Positions 27,264-35,390 of a stretch of DNA of 64,000 bases are shown one piece after another. The notes beneath the pieces were generated by a model that worked only from the letters and a program-made list of their open reading frames with translations, had not been told where the DNA came from and searched no databases. The stretch's first letter is position 1; every line of letters starts with the position of its first letter. Source of the DNA: Peptostreptococcus equinus (GTDB taxonomy: Bacteria; Bacillota; Clostridia; Peptostreptococcales; Peptostreptococcaceae); NCBI RefSeq assembly GCF_027125355.1, contig NZ_CP114052.1, positions 930,001-994,000 of the forward strand, given 5' to 3'. Made by a program: the position numbers and the translations under genes.

Positions 27264-28503
27264 CTTAAATTTAAAGTTCAAATTATTTACTACTACATCT
27301 ATATTAGCAATAAGTTTAGCTATAGTAATATTTTCTGTTGTATATATACTTTTACCGACTCTTTATGCAAGAGAAAGAATTACAAACTTAGATAGTGTCG
27401 TCACATCATTATCATATGATTTAAACGGAAGATCACTGGTTGAGGCTAAGGTGAGATTAGAGTCTCTAACTAGTAATAATATTATGTACGCTAAGCTTGT
27501 TGCAGATGATGGTAATATTGTATATGAAAGAAATAAATTCCTTATAAATATGCATAATTATGAAGAGGTCAACTTATCAAAGGAAAATTTGTCCAAAACT
27601 AAAAAATTATATTTAAATGATGCCAAAGAATATACTCTATATATAACATCTGTATACTATCCACTCAGAGATACATCAGATGCTATAAGAGGATTATTTC
27701 CTATAATATTAGCTATTGTTATTGCTTTATCTTTTATAGGATCTTATATATATTCGGAATTAATTACTAGACCTTTAGTAGCTATTATTGAGAAAGAGAA
27801 ACACCAATTGTCTAGAAAAAAAGAGTTTATTGGAGCTATATCTCATGAACTAAAAACGCCAATTACAGTCATCAGTGGTCAGTTAGAAGGCATGATGTAT
27901 GGAGTAGGTAAATTTAAGAATAGAGATTATTATATTAAAAAGTGCTATGATGACGCGCAGGATCTTAGTTACTTAGTAGAACAAATGCTTGAAATATCAA
28001 AAAAAGAACTTTTTGAAGATAATTCAGATCTTAGTGAATTAAATATTAATGAGTTGGTAGAGAAAGTAATAGCTAAGCATAGATTTTTATATGAAAGAAA
28101 AGAGCAAAAAGTAAAAATACATATAAAAAATTCTTCAACTATTTATGCAAATAAACAAGATATAATTACTGTACTTAGCAATGTGATTAGCAATGCAATA
28201 AAATATTCTCCTAGATATGAAAATATTTTTATTAATCTATATGAATATAAAAAAACCCTAACAGGTCATATGATAAAACTTACTATAGAGAATACCGGGG
28301 TAGTGCTTACAAAAGAACAATTATTAAAAATTTTTGATCCTCTATATAGAGTTGAAACATCAAGAAATAGAAAGACTGGTGGATCCGGTATAGGTTTATA
28401 TTTTGTAAGTAATATATTGACTAAGTACAATTTTAAATATAAAATGTACTGTGGCGAAAATTCTACAATATTTAGTGTAGATTTTGAGGCATATAATAAG
28501 TAA
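27235..28503 (+). CDS. Membrane sensor histidine kinase
   Basis: 422 residues if TTG 27235 is the start; no ribosome site is convincing, so the N-terminus is uncertain. Two membrane helices (about 20-42 and 152-175) flank a sensor loop of about 110 residues. Phospho-acceptor H204 is in GAISHELKTP, the N box is NVISNAIKYSP and the G2 box is GGSGIGLYFV. Only about 30 residues separate the second helix from H204, so there is no room for a full HAMP domain. The G1 box is diverged (ENTGVV). It partners the overlapping response regulator. Confidence 0.9.
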   Translation: MKRLITKWNNLNLKFKLFTTTSILAISLAIVIFSVVYILLPTLYARERITNLDSVVTSLSYDLNGRSLVEAKVRLESLTSNNIMYAKLVADDGNIVYERNKFLINMHNYEEVNLSKENLSKTKKLYLNDAKEYTLYITSVYYPLRDTSDAIRGLFPIILAIVIALSFIGSYIYSELITRPLVAIIEKEKHQLSRKKEFIGAISHELKTPITVISGQLEGMMYGVGKFKNRDYYIKKCYDDAQDLSYLVEQMLEISKKELFEDNSDLSELNINELVEKVIAKHRFLYERKEQKVKIHIKNSSTIYANKQDIITVLSNVISNAIKYSPRYENIFINLYEYKKTLTGHMIKLTIENTGVVLTKEQLLKIFDPLYRVETSRNRKTGGSGIGLYFVSNILTKYNFKYKMYCGENSTIFSVDFEAYNK

Positions 28504-28514
28504 GGGAGAGAAAA

Positions 28515-29888
28515 ATGAATACAAATTTAGAACTAAGTGGAATACAAAAATTATTTCCATTTTTCACTAACAAGAATGTGGATGTCAAAACTGAAATAAT
28601 TGCTGGTATTACAACATTCTTAACAATGGCATACATAATAGCAGTAAATCCAAGTATATTATCAGCTACAGGTATGAATGCAGGAGCATTAGTAACAGGA
28701 ACATGTCTAGCAGCAGCTTTAGGTTGCTTTTTAATGGCATTTTTGGCTAATTCTCCTATTGCACTAGCATCAGGCATGGGTCTAAATGCATTTTTTGCTT
28801 ATACAATAGTATTAAAAGGCGGAGTTTCTTGGCAGGTTGCACTTTCAGCAGTATTTATGGAAGGTATAATATTTATATTTTTAACTATGTTTAAAGTTCG
28901 TGAGGCTGTTGTTAACTCAATACCGCTGAATATGAAACATGCTGTAACAGCAGGTATAGGAATGTTTATAGCATTTTTAGGCCTTCAATCAACTGGACTT
29001 ATCGTAGCAAATAAAGCAACTCTTGTAAGTCTTGGACATGTGTCTCCAACTGTGCTATTTGCAACAGTTGGGTTGATAGTGATAGTGTTATTTGAAAAAA
29101 AGAAATTAAAGGGTTCAATACTTGCAGGTATAGCAATGGCCTCTATACTTGCTTGGGGATATGCTTTGCATGATCCACAAGCAGCAACTAATATGGGTAT
29201 CTTTCTACCTGATGGTATATATAAATTCGAATCAATAGCACCAATAGCAGGAAAAATTGATTTTAACTATATGATGAACTCAGCCAACTGGGGTAATTTC
29301 TTCGTAGTAGTATGTACACTTTTATTCGTTGATTTTTTTGATACAGTAGGAACATTAGTAGGAGTTTGTTCACAGGCAAACATGCTTGATGAAGATGGAA
29401 ATGTGCCTAATGTAGGTAGAGCTCTTATGTCAGATGCCATAGCTACTACTTTTGCTGGTGTTTTTGGAGTATCGACTATAACAGCATATGTAGAATCATC
29501 AACGGGCGTGTTAGCAGGTGGTAGAACAGGATATACTACAATTACTGTTGGTATATTATTTTTGATTGCAATGTTCTTTTCACCGATATTTGTAGCTATA
29601 CCAGGATGCGCTACTGCACCAGCACTAATCTATGTTGGATATTTGATGGTAAGTTCTATTCATAAAATTGATATACACAATGTAACAGAAGGTTTACCAG
29701 CGTTTATAACAATGATATCAATGGTACTTACAGCATCAATAGGTGATGGTTTAACATTAGGTATATTGGCATATGTAATAGTAAATTTAGTATATAATGT
29801 ATTTGCCAAAAAAGAAGATAGAGAGCATATATCATGGGTTATGATAATACTTGCTATACTTTTCTTGTTAAAACTTATGTTTTTATAA
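28515..29888 (+). CDS. AzgA-type NCS2 purine (hypoxanthine/guanine/adenine) permease, copy 1
   Basis: 457 residues, about 12-14 membrane helices. Signature segments are TTFLTMAYIIAVNP, ALASGMGLNAFFAYT and FFDTVGTLVGVCSQAN, as in PbuG/PbuO. It sits 11 bp after the sensor kinase, with GGGAGAG before ATG 28515, and is probably on the same transcript. It is a close paralogue of the next gene. The exact purine cannot be chosen by sequence reading. Confidence 0.93.
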   Translation: MNTNLELSGIQKLFPFFTNKNVDVKTEIIAGITTFLTMAYIIAVNPSILSATGMNAGALVTGTCLAAALGCFLMAFLANSPIALASGMGLNAFFAYTIVLKGGVSWQVALSAVFMEGIIFIFLTMFKVREAVVNSIPLNMKHAVTAGIGMFIAFLGLQSTGLIVANKATLVSLGHVSPTVLFATVGLIVIVLFEKKKLKGSILAGIAMASILAWGYALHDPQAATNMGIFLPDGIYKFESIAPIAGKIDFNYMMNSANWGNFFVVVCTLLFVDFFDTVGTLVGVCSQANMLDEDGNVPNVGRALMSDAIATTFAGVFGVSTITAYVESSTGVLAGGRTGYTTITVGILFLIAMFFSPIFVAIPGCATAPALIYVGYLMVSSIHKIDIHNVTEGLPAFITMISMVLTASIGDGLTLGILAYVIVNLVYNVFAKKEDREHISWVMIILAILFLLKLMFL

Positions 29889-29928
29889 AATATCAATTAT
29901 TAATTAAGTATCTAGAATATTATTATAC

Positions 29929-29959
29929 AAAAAAGAAGACTCAAGTGTCTTCTTTTTTG
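29929..29959 (+). terminator. Terminator between the two purine permease genes
   Basis: A perfect 12-bp stem (29929-29940 with 29947-29958) with 6-nt loop and T6 in the 3' arm. Confidence 0.85.
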
Positions 29960-30035
29960 CTATAAAATAAATACGTACAAAAAATAAAAAAAATAAAAAA
30001 ATAATCGTATTTAATGAGAAAAAATGAAAAATTTA

Positions 30036-30044
30036 TGGTATAAT
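30036..30044 (+). promoter_or_regulatory. Extended -10 promoter of the second purine permease
   Basis: TGGTATAAT (TATAAT 30039-30044), about 80 nt before the ATG; no clear -35. Confidence 0.5.
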
Positions 30045-30067
30045 ATCAATATATTGAATATATGATA

Positions 30068-30100
30068 TATAAATGGGATACATATAGTATCCCATTTATA
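30068..30100 (+). promoter_or_regulatory. Leader hairpin/operator before the second purine permease
   Basis: A perfect 14-bp inverted repeat (30068-30081 with 30087-30100, core GGGATAC/GTATCCC) with ATATA loop, between the -10 and the ribosome site. No T run follows, so it is not a terminator. It does not match the purine riboswitch. It could be an operator or an mRNA element. Confidence 0.6.
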
Positions 30101-30124
30101 ATTAATAAAAAGAGGAGGATATTC

Positions 30125-31492
30125 ATGAATTCAGAAATGAAAGCAATAGATAGGTTATTTCCTATTCTTTCAAACAAAGATGTAAACCTTAAGAGGGAGG
30201 CACTTGCAGGTCTTACAACATTTTTAACAATGGCATACATAATAGCTGTTAATCCGATTACTTTATCAGCTACAGGTATGAATGCAGGAGCTCTAGTAAC
30301 AGCTACTTGTCTAGCTGCAGCTTTAGGTTGTTTATTAATGGGACTTTTAGCAAACTTACCTTTTGGTTTAGCATCAGGCATGGGCCTAAATGCATTTTTT
30401 GCCTACACAATAGTATTAAAGGGTGGAGTTCCTTGGGAAGTAGCATTATCAGCTGTATTTGTAGAAGGTATTATTTTTATTTTTCTAACTTTATTCAAGG
30501 TACGTGAAGCTGTTGTTAATTCAATACCACTTAATATGAAGCATGCAGTGACAGCAGGTATAGGAATGTTTATAGCTTTTTTAGGACTAAAATCTACAGG
30601 ACTTATTGTAGCAAATGAAGCTACATTGGTTAGTCTTGGACATATTTCACCAACAGTAGTATTTGCAACAGTAGGTATAATAGTAATAGCTATTTTTGAA
30701 AAAAAAGGTTTAAAAGGATCAATTCTAGCGGGTATAGCAATTTCATCTATATTAGCTTGGATATATGCTGCTTTTAATCCAGAGTTAGCAGCAAAATTAG
30801 GAATATTTTTACCAAATGGAGTATTTAAGTATGAATCAATAGCACCAATAGCAGGTAAAGTAGATTTTAATTATATTTTTCATCCAAACAATATTGGTAA
30901 CTTTTTTGTAGTAGTATGTACATTATTATTCGTAGACTTTTTTGATACAGTGGGTACATTAGTCGGAGTTTGCTCACAAGCTAATATGCTTGATGAGGAT
31001 GGGAATGTTCCAAATGTTGGCAGAGCTTTAATGGCAGATGCACTGGCGACTACATTTGGCGCATTATTAGGTGTTTCTACAGTTACTACATATGTAGAAT
31101 CATCAACTGGTGTATTAGCAGGTGGAAAGACTGGATATACAGCGATAACAGTTGGTATATTATTCCTAATATCAATGTTCTTCTCACCAATATTTGTAGC
31201 TATACCAGCGTGTGCTACTGCACCAGCTCTCATTTATGTAGGTTATTTGATGATTAGTTCTATACATAGTATTGATATACATAATGTAACAGAGGGTTTA
31301 CCAGCATTTATAACAATGATATCAATGGTATTGACAGCATCAATAGGTGATGGTTTGACACTTGGAATATTATCTTATGTTATAGTAAATGTAATTTACA
31401 ACATATTTGCAAAGAAAGAAGAAAGAGAACACGTATCGTGGGTTATGGTTATACTTGCAATATTGTTCTTAGCTAAGCTTTTATTATTATAA
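30125..31492 (+). CDS. AzgA-type NCS2 purine permease, copy 2
   Basis: 455 residues, co-linear with and very similar to the preceding permease (shared GMGLNAFFAYTIVLKGGV, FFDTVGTLVGVCSQANMLDE and most helices). The start is ATG 30125 behind AGAGGAGGAT; upstream in-frame codons lie before that site. It has its own terminator-isolated promoter and a leader hairpin, so the two copies are likely regulated differently. This is a tandem duplication whose copies may differ in purine preference (inference). Confidence 0.93.
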   Translation: MNSEMKAIDRLFPILSNKDVNLKREALAGLTTFLTMAYIIAVNPITLSATGMNAGALVTATCLAAALGCLLMGLLANLPFGLASGMGLNAFFAYTIVLKGGVPWEVALSAVFVEGIIFIFLTLFKVREAVVNSIPLNMKHAVTAGIGMFIAFLGLKSTGLIVANEATLVSLGHISPTVVFATVGIIVIAIFEKKGLKGSILAGIAISSILAWIYAAFNPELAAKLGIFLPNGVFKYESIAPIAGKVDFNYIFHPNNIGNFFVVVCTLLFVDFFDTVGTLVGVCSQANMLDEDGNVPNVGRALMADALATTFGALLGVSTVTTYVESSTGVLAGGKTGYTAITVGILFLISMFFSPIFVAIPACATAPALIYVGYLMISSIHSIDIHNVTEGLPAFITMISMVLTASIGDGLTLGILSYVIVNVIYNIFAKKEEREHVSWVMVILAILFLAKLLLL

Positions 31493-31506
31493 AATAGGTT
31501 ATTATT

Positions 31507-31533
31507 AAAAGAGGCCATAAGGTCTCTTTTATA
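31507..31533 (+). terminator. Terminator after the second purine permease
   Basis: A 10-bp stem (31507-31516 with 31521-31530, one G-T) with ATAA loop and T4. Confidence 0.8.
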
Positions 31534-31645
31534 TTGTAAAAATAATAATTATAAGTTATAGCTGACAAAAAAAGTATAGAATATGTTATAATAAATTTAT
31601 GTGTGCTAAAAATAATAAATTAATATATAAGAAAGGGAATAAATA

Positions 31646-33265
31646 ATGTTACAAGTTACTGATGTAGGATTAAGATTTGGAGATAAGGAATTATACAAAG
31701 ATGTAAACTTAAAATTCACAAAGGGAAATTGCTATGGTATTATAGGAGCCAATGGTGCAGGTAAGTCTACATTTCTAAAGATATTATCAGGAGAAATAGA
31801 ACCTAATACTGGTTCAGTGTCAATTACAGAAAAAGAAAGAATGTCAGTGTTACAGCAGGATCACTTTAAATATGATGAGTGTAGTGTATTAGATACTGTA
31901 ATTATGGGTCATCAAAGATTATGGAATATAATGAAGGAAAAAGATGCCCTATATATGAAAGAAGACTTTAGTGACGAAGATGGTATCAAAGCTGCTGAAT
32001 TAGAGGGAGAATTTGCTGAATTAGACGGATGGGATGCAGAAACTAACGCTGAAAAAATACTAATGGGCCTTGGTATAGACAAAGAAATTCATTACTCTTT
32101 AATGAACGAATTAAGTGGTGGAGAAAAGGTCAAGGTATTACTTGCCCAGGCATTATTTGGAAACCCTGAAATATTATTACTGGATGAACCCACTAACCAC
32201 TTAGATTATGCATCAATTAAATGGTTGAATGACTTTATAATGGAACTTGATGATACTATAGTAATAGTTGTATCTCATGATAGGCATTTTTTAAATACTA
32301 TATGTACTCATATAGTAGATGTCGACTTTGGAAAAATACAGTTATTTACTGGTAACTATGATTTCTGGTATGAATCATCTCAATTAGCATTACAGTTAAT
32401 GAAAGACCAAAATAAGAAAAATGAAGAAAAAATTGCTCAGTTGAAAGAGTTTATTGCTAGGTTTAGTTCAAATGCTTCAAAAGCTAAGCAGGCTACTTCA
32501 AGAAAGAAGCAACTAGATAAGTTAAATGTTGAAGAAATACAGCCCTCAAGAAGAAAATATCCGTATGTTGCATTCAAACCTGAAAGAGAAATTGGAAATG
32601 AAGTATTAGAAGTTAAAAACATATCTAAAACTATAGACGGTGAAAAAATATTAGATAATATATCATTTAGATTAGATAAAGATGATAAAGTAGTATTTAT
32701 GGGTAATGATATGGCTGCTACAGCTTTATTTAACATAATAAGTGGTAAGGATGAAGATTTTGAAGGTGAATATAAGTGGGGTGTGACAACAACTCAAGAC
32801 TATATGCCTAAAAATCACAATGAATTTTTCGATGGTTGTGAATATTCATTAGTGGATTGGTTAAGACAATTTTCGGAAGAAAAAAGTGAGAGTTATATAA
32901 GAGGTTTCTTAGGTAGAATGTTATTTAGTGGAGATGAAGCTCTAAAACAAGCTAAGGTTCTTAGTGGAGGAGAAAAGGTTAGATGTTTATTATCTAAGTT
33001 GATGTTATCTAATTCAAATGTATTGATAGTTGATGATCCTACCAACCATTTAGATCTTGAATCTATTACTTCAGTAAATAAAGGTTTAGAAGATTTTAAA
33101 GGCGTATTATTATTTACATCACATGACCATCAATTTATATCATCAATTGCAAATAGAATAATATTTATAGGAGAAAATGGAATATTAGATAGAAAGATGG
33201 ACTTTGATGAATTTATAGAGAGTGATGAAATAAAAGACTTATTGAAGAAAATAGTGCAGAACTAA
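31646..33265 (+). CDS. ABC-F family ATPase (YkpA/YbiT-like)
   Basis: 539 residues, two nucleotide-binding domains and no membrane segments, as in translation-acting ABC-F proteins. The first domain has Walker A GANGAGKST, signature LSGGEKVKVLLAQAL and Walker B LLLDEPTNHLD. The linker (about residues 245-310) is helical and basic, fitting the P-site tRNA interaction motif. The second domain has signature LSGGEKVRCLLSKL and VDDPTNHLD, but its Walker A reads GNDMAATALF and lacks the Lys. AAGAAAGGG precedes ATG 31646. It probably acts on the ribosome; antibiotic protection cannot be inferred. Confidence 0.9.
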   Translation: MLQVTDVGLRFGDKELYKDVNLKFTKGNCYGIIGANGAGKSTFLKILSGEIEPNTGSVSITEKERMSVLQQDHFKYDECSVLDTVIMGHQRLWNIMKEKDALYMKEDFSDEDGIKAAELEGEFAELDGWDAETNAEKILMGLGIDKEIHYSLMNELSGGEKVKVLLAQALFGNPEILLLDEPTNHLDYASIKWLNDFIMELDDTIVIVVSHDRHFLNTICTHIVDVDFGKIQLFTGNYDFWYESSQLALQLMKDQNKKNEEKIAQLKEFIARFSSNASKAKQATSRKKQLDKLNVEEIQPSRRKYPYVAFKPEREIGNEVLEVKNISKTIDGEKILDNISFRLDKDDKVVFMGNDMAATALFNIISGKDEDFEGEYKWGVTTTQDYMPKNHNEFFDGCEYSLVDWLRQFSEEKSESYIRGFLGRMLFSGDEALKQAKVLSGGEKVRCLLSKLMLSNSNVLIVDDPTNHLDLESITSVNKGLEDFKGVLLFTSHDHQFISSIANRIIFIGENGILDRKMDFDEFIESDEIKDLLKKIVQN

Positions 33266-33293
33266 ATGAATATTTAGATTATAAAATAATATA

Positions 33294-33324
33294 AAAAGGA
33301 ATAACTATTAGTTATTCCTTTTTT
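33294..33324 (+). terminator. Terminator of the ABC-F gene
   Basis: A 13-bp perfect stem (33294-33306 with 33310-33322), ATT loop, T6 tail. Confidence 0.87.
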
Positions 33325-33416
33325 ATGTTCATAAATAAATATATATTTATGACACCTATATTTGATATAAAATTTTGATAAAAATGCGAGAGTATCAAAA
33401 GTCATAATTTTTATTC

Positions 33417-33436
33417 ATATATATATATATATATAA
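33417..33436. repeat. (AT)10 dinucleotide tract
   Basis: Ten AT units in the intergenic region about 75 bp upstream of the -10 of the recombinase-like gene. Confidence 0.95.
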
Positions 33437-33487
33437 CATCATATATAATAACCAATAATATTTTTTCTTTTTTGAATATTAGTTATT

Positions 33488-33517
33488 GTTTTTTTATATA
33501 TTCATGTGTTATAATAA
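33488..33517 (+). promoter_or_regulatory. Promoter of the recombinase-like gene
   Basis: TTGTTT (33488-33493), 18-bp spacer, TATAAT (33512-33517). The leader would be about 125 nt. Confidence 0.45.
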
Positions 33518-33648
33518 ATAATACGATATGAAATAGTTTTAAAAATAGATTATGATATAGTTTTGATTAAAGTATGATATGTAATTCTAAAATTGATAAT
33601 TACTTGTTTTTAGATAAATGTTATGGGCACGAATGGAGGTGGAGTCAT

Positions 33649-34224
33649 TTGATTTACGGATATTGTAGAGCTACAACATCAAAGCAAATCGAAAGTGGAT
33701 ATCTTGAGGAGCAAGAATCTGCTATAACTGATAGATATTACAATAGCTATATTTTCAAAGAAGAGTCTTTGGATATAAATATTAAGCCAGAATTTAATAA
33801 ATTAATCAGTAAGATAAAGTCAGAAGATATATTTGTTGTTACTAGTTTAGATAGATTCTCAAAATCTATATCTGATGCATTTGACACCATTAATGAACTT
33901 AGGAATAAAGGAGTATTTGTTCATATTTTAAACATAGGTTTATTTGATAATTCAGTATTGGGTAATATACTTTTTGATACAATATCAGCGATTAATCAAT
34001 TTGAAAAAGCCTTATTGGTTGAGAGAATACAATCTGGTAAAAATAAAGCAAAGAAAACTGAAGGATTTAGAGAAGGAAGGCCTAAAAAATATACAGACGA
34101 ACAAATACAAGAAGCCTTAGATATGTTATCAACTCTGTCATATAAAAAAGTAGAAGAAATTACAGGTATTTCAAAAAGTACATTGATCAGAGCAAAAAAA
34201 GATGCTGGTAAAGGAATTTTATAA
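33649..34224 (+). CDS. Serine recombinase/resolvase-like protein with Thr at the nucleophile position
   Basis: The start is TTG 33649, 7 nt after GGAGGTGG, giving 191 residues that begin LIYGYCRATT; the open frame from 33574 is probably not translated. The resolvase domain is otherwise normal: VVTSLDRFSKSISDAF, ISAINQFEKALLVERI and the C-terminal GRPKKYTDEQIQEAL helix-turn-helix of Hin/resolvase type. The family N-terminus reads Y-x-R-V-S-T-x-x-Q with Ser as nucleophile; here it is YCRATTSKQ, so Ser has become Thr. No transposon, inverted repeats or invertible promoter were seen around it. It may be a DNA-binding relic or an altered recombinase. Confidence 0.82.
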   Translation: MIYGYCRATTSKQIESGYLEEQESAITDRYYNSYIFKEESLDINIKPEFNKLISKIKSEDIFVVTSLDRFSKSISDAFDTINELRNKGVFVHILNIGLFDNSVLGNILFDTISAINQFEKALLVERIQSGKNKAKKTEGFREGRPKKYTDEQIQEALDMLSTLSYKKVEEITGISKSTLIRAKKDAGKGIL

Positions 34225-34236
34225 TTTATAAATTTT

Positions 34237-34262
34237 GAACCGTTATTAACGGTTCTTTTTTT
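34237..34262 (+). terminator. Terminator of the recombinase-like gene
   Basis: An 8-bp stem GAACCGTT/AACGGTTC with ATT loop and T7. Confidence 0.87.
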
Positions 34263-34338
34263 GTATATTTTATAAATTTATGGTATATTAAATATTGAGA
34301 TAATTTATTATTATCATCTCTTTTTTGTGGAGGATTAT

Positions 34339-34950
34339 ATGTTAAATTTAAAGGAAAAATTTAAGGATTATATACCAGGTATTATAGGACCAAAAGGGCT
34401 TTCTTATTCTTCTGTTGTTTTGCCAATCATTAAGAATAATGAGGGTATGGACTGTTTTCTTTTAGAATTGAGATCTTCACAATTAAAGAGGCAACCAGGT
34501 GAAGTCTCTTTACCTGGTGGTAGGATTGACAAAAATGAACTATCTAAAGATGCCGCTCTTAGGGAATTTTGTGAAGAATTGGAAACTGATTCCAGTAAAA
34601 TAGAGATTATTTGTAAGTTAGATTCATATTTTGCACCACTTATGGGGTTAATAGATTGTTATTTGGGTCAAGTTAATAGCTCAATTGATTTGAGCATAAA
34701 AAATGATGAAGTAGAAGAACTATTTTTAGTTCCTATACAGTTTTTTATAGATAATCAATATATTGAATATACCAACAGAGTATATATGGAGATGGATGGA
34801 GAATTACCTCTAGATGTCTTAAAGATAGATCAGACATATAATTGGGGTTATAAGGAATATCCAGTAATTTATTGGATATACGAAGATAAGGTAATATGGG
34901 GTCTTACAGCTAATATTATTCGAAATTTTATAGAAAAATTAATTGAATAA
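34339..34950 (+). CDS. NUDIX hydrolase, CoA pyrophosphatase (NudL/YeaB) type
   Basis: 203 residues. The Nudix box is PGGRIDKNELSKDAALREF plus CEELETD; the last Gly of the consensus is replaced. LRSSQLKRQPGEVSLPGG before the box is the UPF0035-type segment found in CoA pyrophosphatases, and EEIG is replaced by EELE. GTG 34327 lies inside the GGAGGAT site, so ATG 34339 is used. Predicted to split CoA or oxidised CoA; the single box change leaves activity probable. It ends about 25 bp before the TPP riboswitch. Confidence 0.85.
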   Translation: MLNLKEKFKDYIPGIIGPKGLSYSSVVLPIIKNNEGMDCFLLELRSSQLKRQPGEVSLPGGRIDKNELSKDAALREFCEELETDSSKIEIICKLDSYFAPLMGLIDCYLGQVNSSIDLSIKNDEVEELFLVPIQFFIDNQYIEYTNRVYMEMDGELPLDVLKIDQTYNWGYKEYPVIYWIYEDKVIWGLTANIIRNFIEKLIE

Positions 34951-34974
34951 ATACATATTTAATTTAAAAACATA

Positions 34975-35077
34975 ATATGGGGAGCAACTTGCTGAGAGGA
35001 TTTAATTCGACCCTTTGACATTCTAGGTAATGCTAGAAATGAAAACAAAGCCCTCACTCAAGGTGGGGATTTTTTTA
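34975..35077 (+). promoter_or_regulatory. TPP riboswitch (THI box) with expression platform
   Basis: The conserved TPP aptamer blocks appear in order: GGGGAGC, GCTGAGAGGA, GACCCTTTGA and CTAGGTAATGCTAG, with CATT/AATG flanking the last helix. It precedes thiamine transport genes by about 25 nt. A terminator hairpin (35051-35057 with 35063-35068, then T8) follows, so control is by transcription termination when TPP binds. No separate promoter is obvious; transcription may start in the AT-rich stretch near 34945. Confidence 0.94.
35051..35077 (+). terminator. Riboswitch-controlled terminator
   Basis: CCTCAC/GTGGGG stem with 5-nt loop and T8, directly after the TPP aptamer. Confidence 0.75.
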
Positions 35078-35099
35078 TAAAAAATAAGGAGATGATTTT

Positions 35100-35390
35100 A
35101 TGGTAATAGCAGATGTAGCGATAATGCCACTTAGACCATATGCTAACGAAGAACAAATGTATAAGGTAGTTGATGCTTGTATAGAACTTGCTCAAAATAG
35201 TGGATTAAAATTTGAGGTTGGTGCAAATAGCACTTCTATAGAAGGTGATTTAGACGATGTGATGGAATTGACAAAAAAAATGCACCTACTTCCCTTTGAA
35301 TTAGAATGCGAAAGAGTTATAACAATTGTAAGAATTGACCAGAAAAAGGGTGGTATATCTATAGATGAAAAACTTAGAAACCACAGATAA
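35100..35390 (+). CDS. Thiamine-binding MTH1187/YkoF-like protein
   Basis: 96 residues of the Thiamine_BP (MTH1187) family: IADVAIMPLRP at the start, an acidic central FEVGANSTSIEGDLDDVMEL and the closing CERVITIVRIDQKKGG. These proteins have a ferredoxin-like fold and bind thiamine or HMP. First gene behind the TPP riboswitch, with AAGGAGATGA before ATG 35100. It overlaps the permease gene by 26 bases. Confidence 0.9.
   Translation: MVIADVAIMPLRPYANEEQMYKVVDACIELAQNSGLKFEVGANSTSIEGDLDDVMELTKKMHLLPFELECERVITIVRIDQKKGGISIDEKLRNHR

Larger units (their letters stand above)
33266..33648. other. Intergenic region, AT-rich, with terminator, AT tract and promoter
   Basis: The 383 bases hold the ABC-F terminator (33294-33324), an (AT)10 tract (33417-33436), a second hairpin with one mismatch followed by a T run (33449-33498) and a promoter for the recombinase-like gene. 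The frame open from 33574 is the untranslated leader of that gene. No other gene is visible. Confidence 0.7.

Noticed and set aside
30000..30124. Purine riboswitch before the second purine permease
   Set aside because: The conserved loop sequences of the purine aptamer are absent; only a simple hairpin is present.
30880..31233. Minus-strand frame inside the second purine permease
   Set aside because: Antisense shadow of a well-conserved gene; a similar shadow occurs in the first copy because the two are homologous.
33417..33436. AT repeat as CRISPR or origin element
   Set aside because: A plain dinucleotide run without spacers, DnaA boxes or other structure.
33649..34224. Transposon or invertible element around the recombinase-like gene
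   Set aside because: No terminal repeats, partner transposase or inverted promoter found within several hundred bases on either side.
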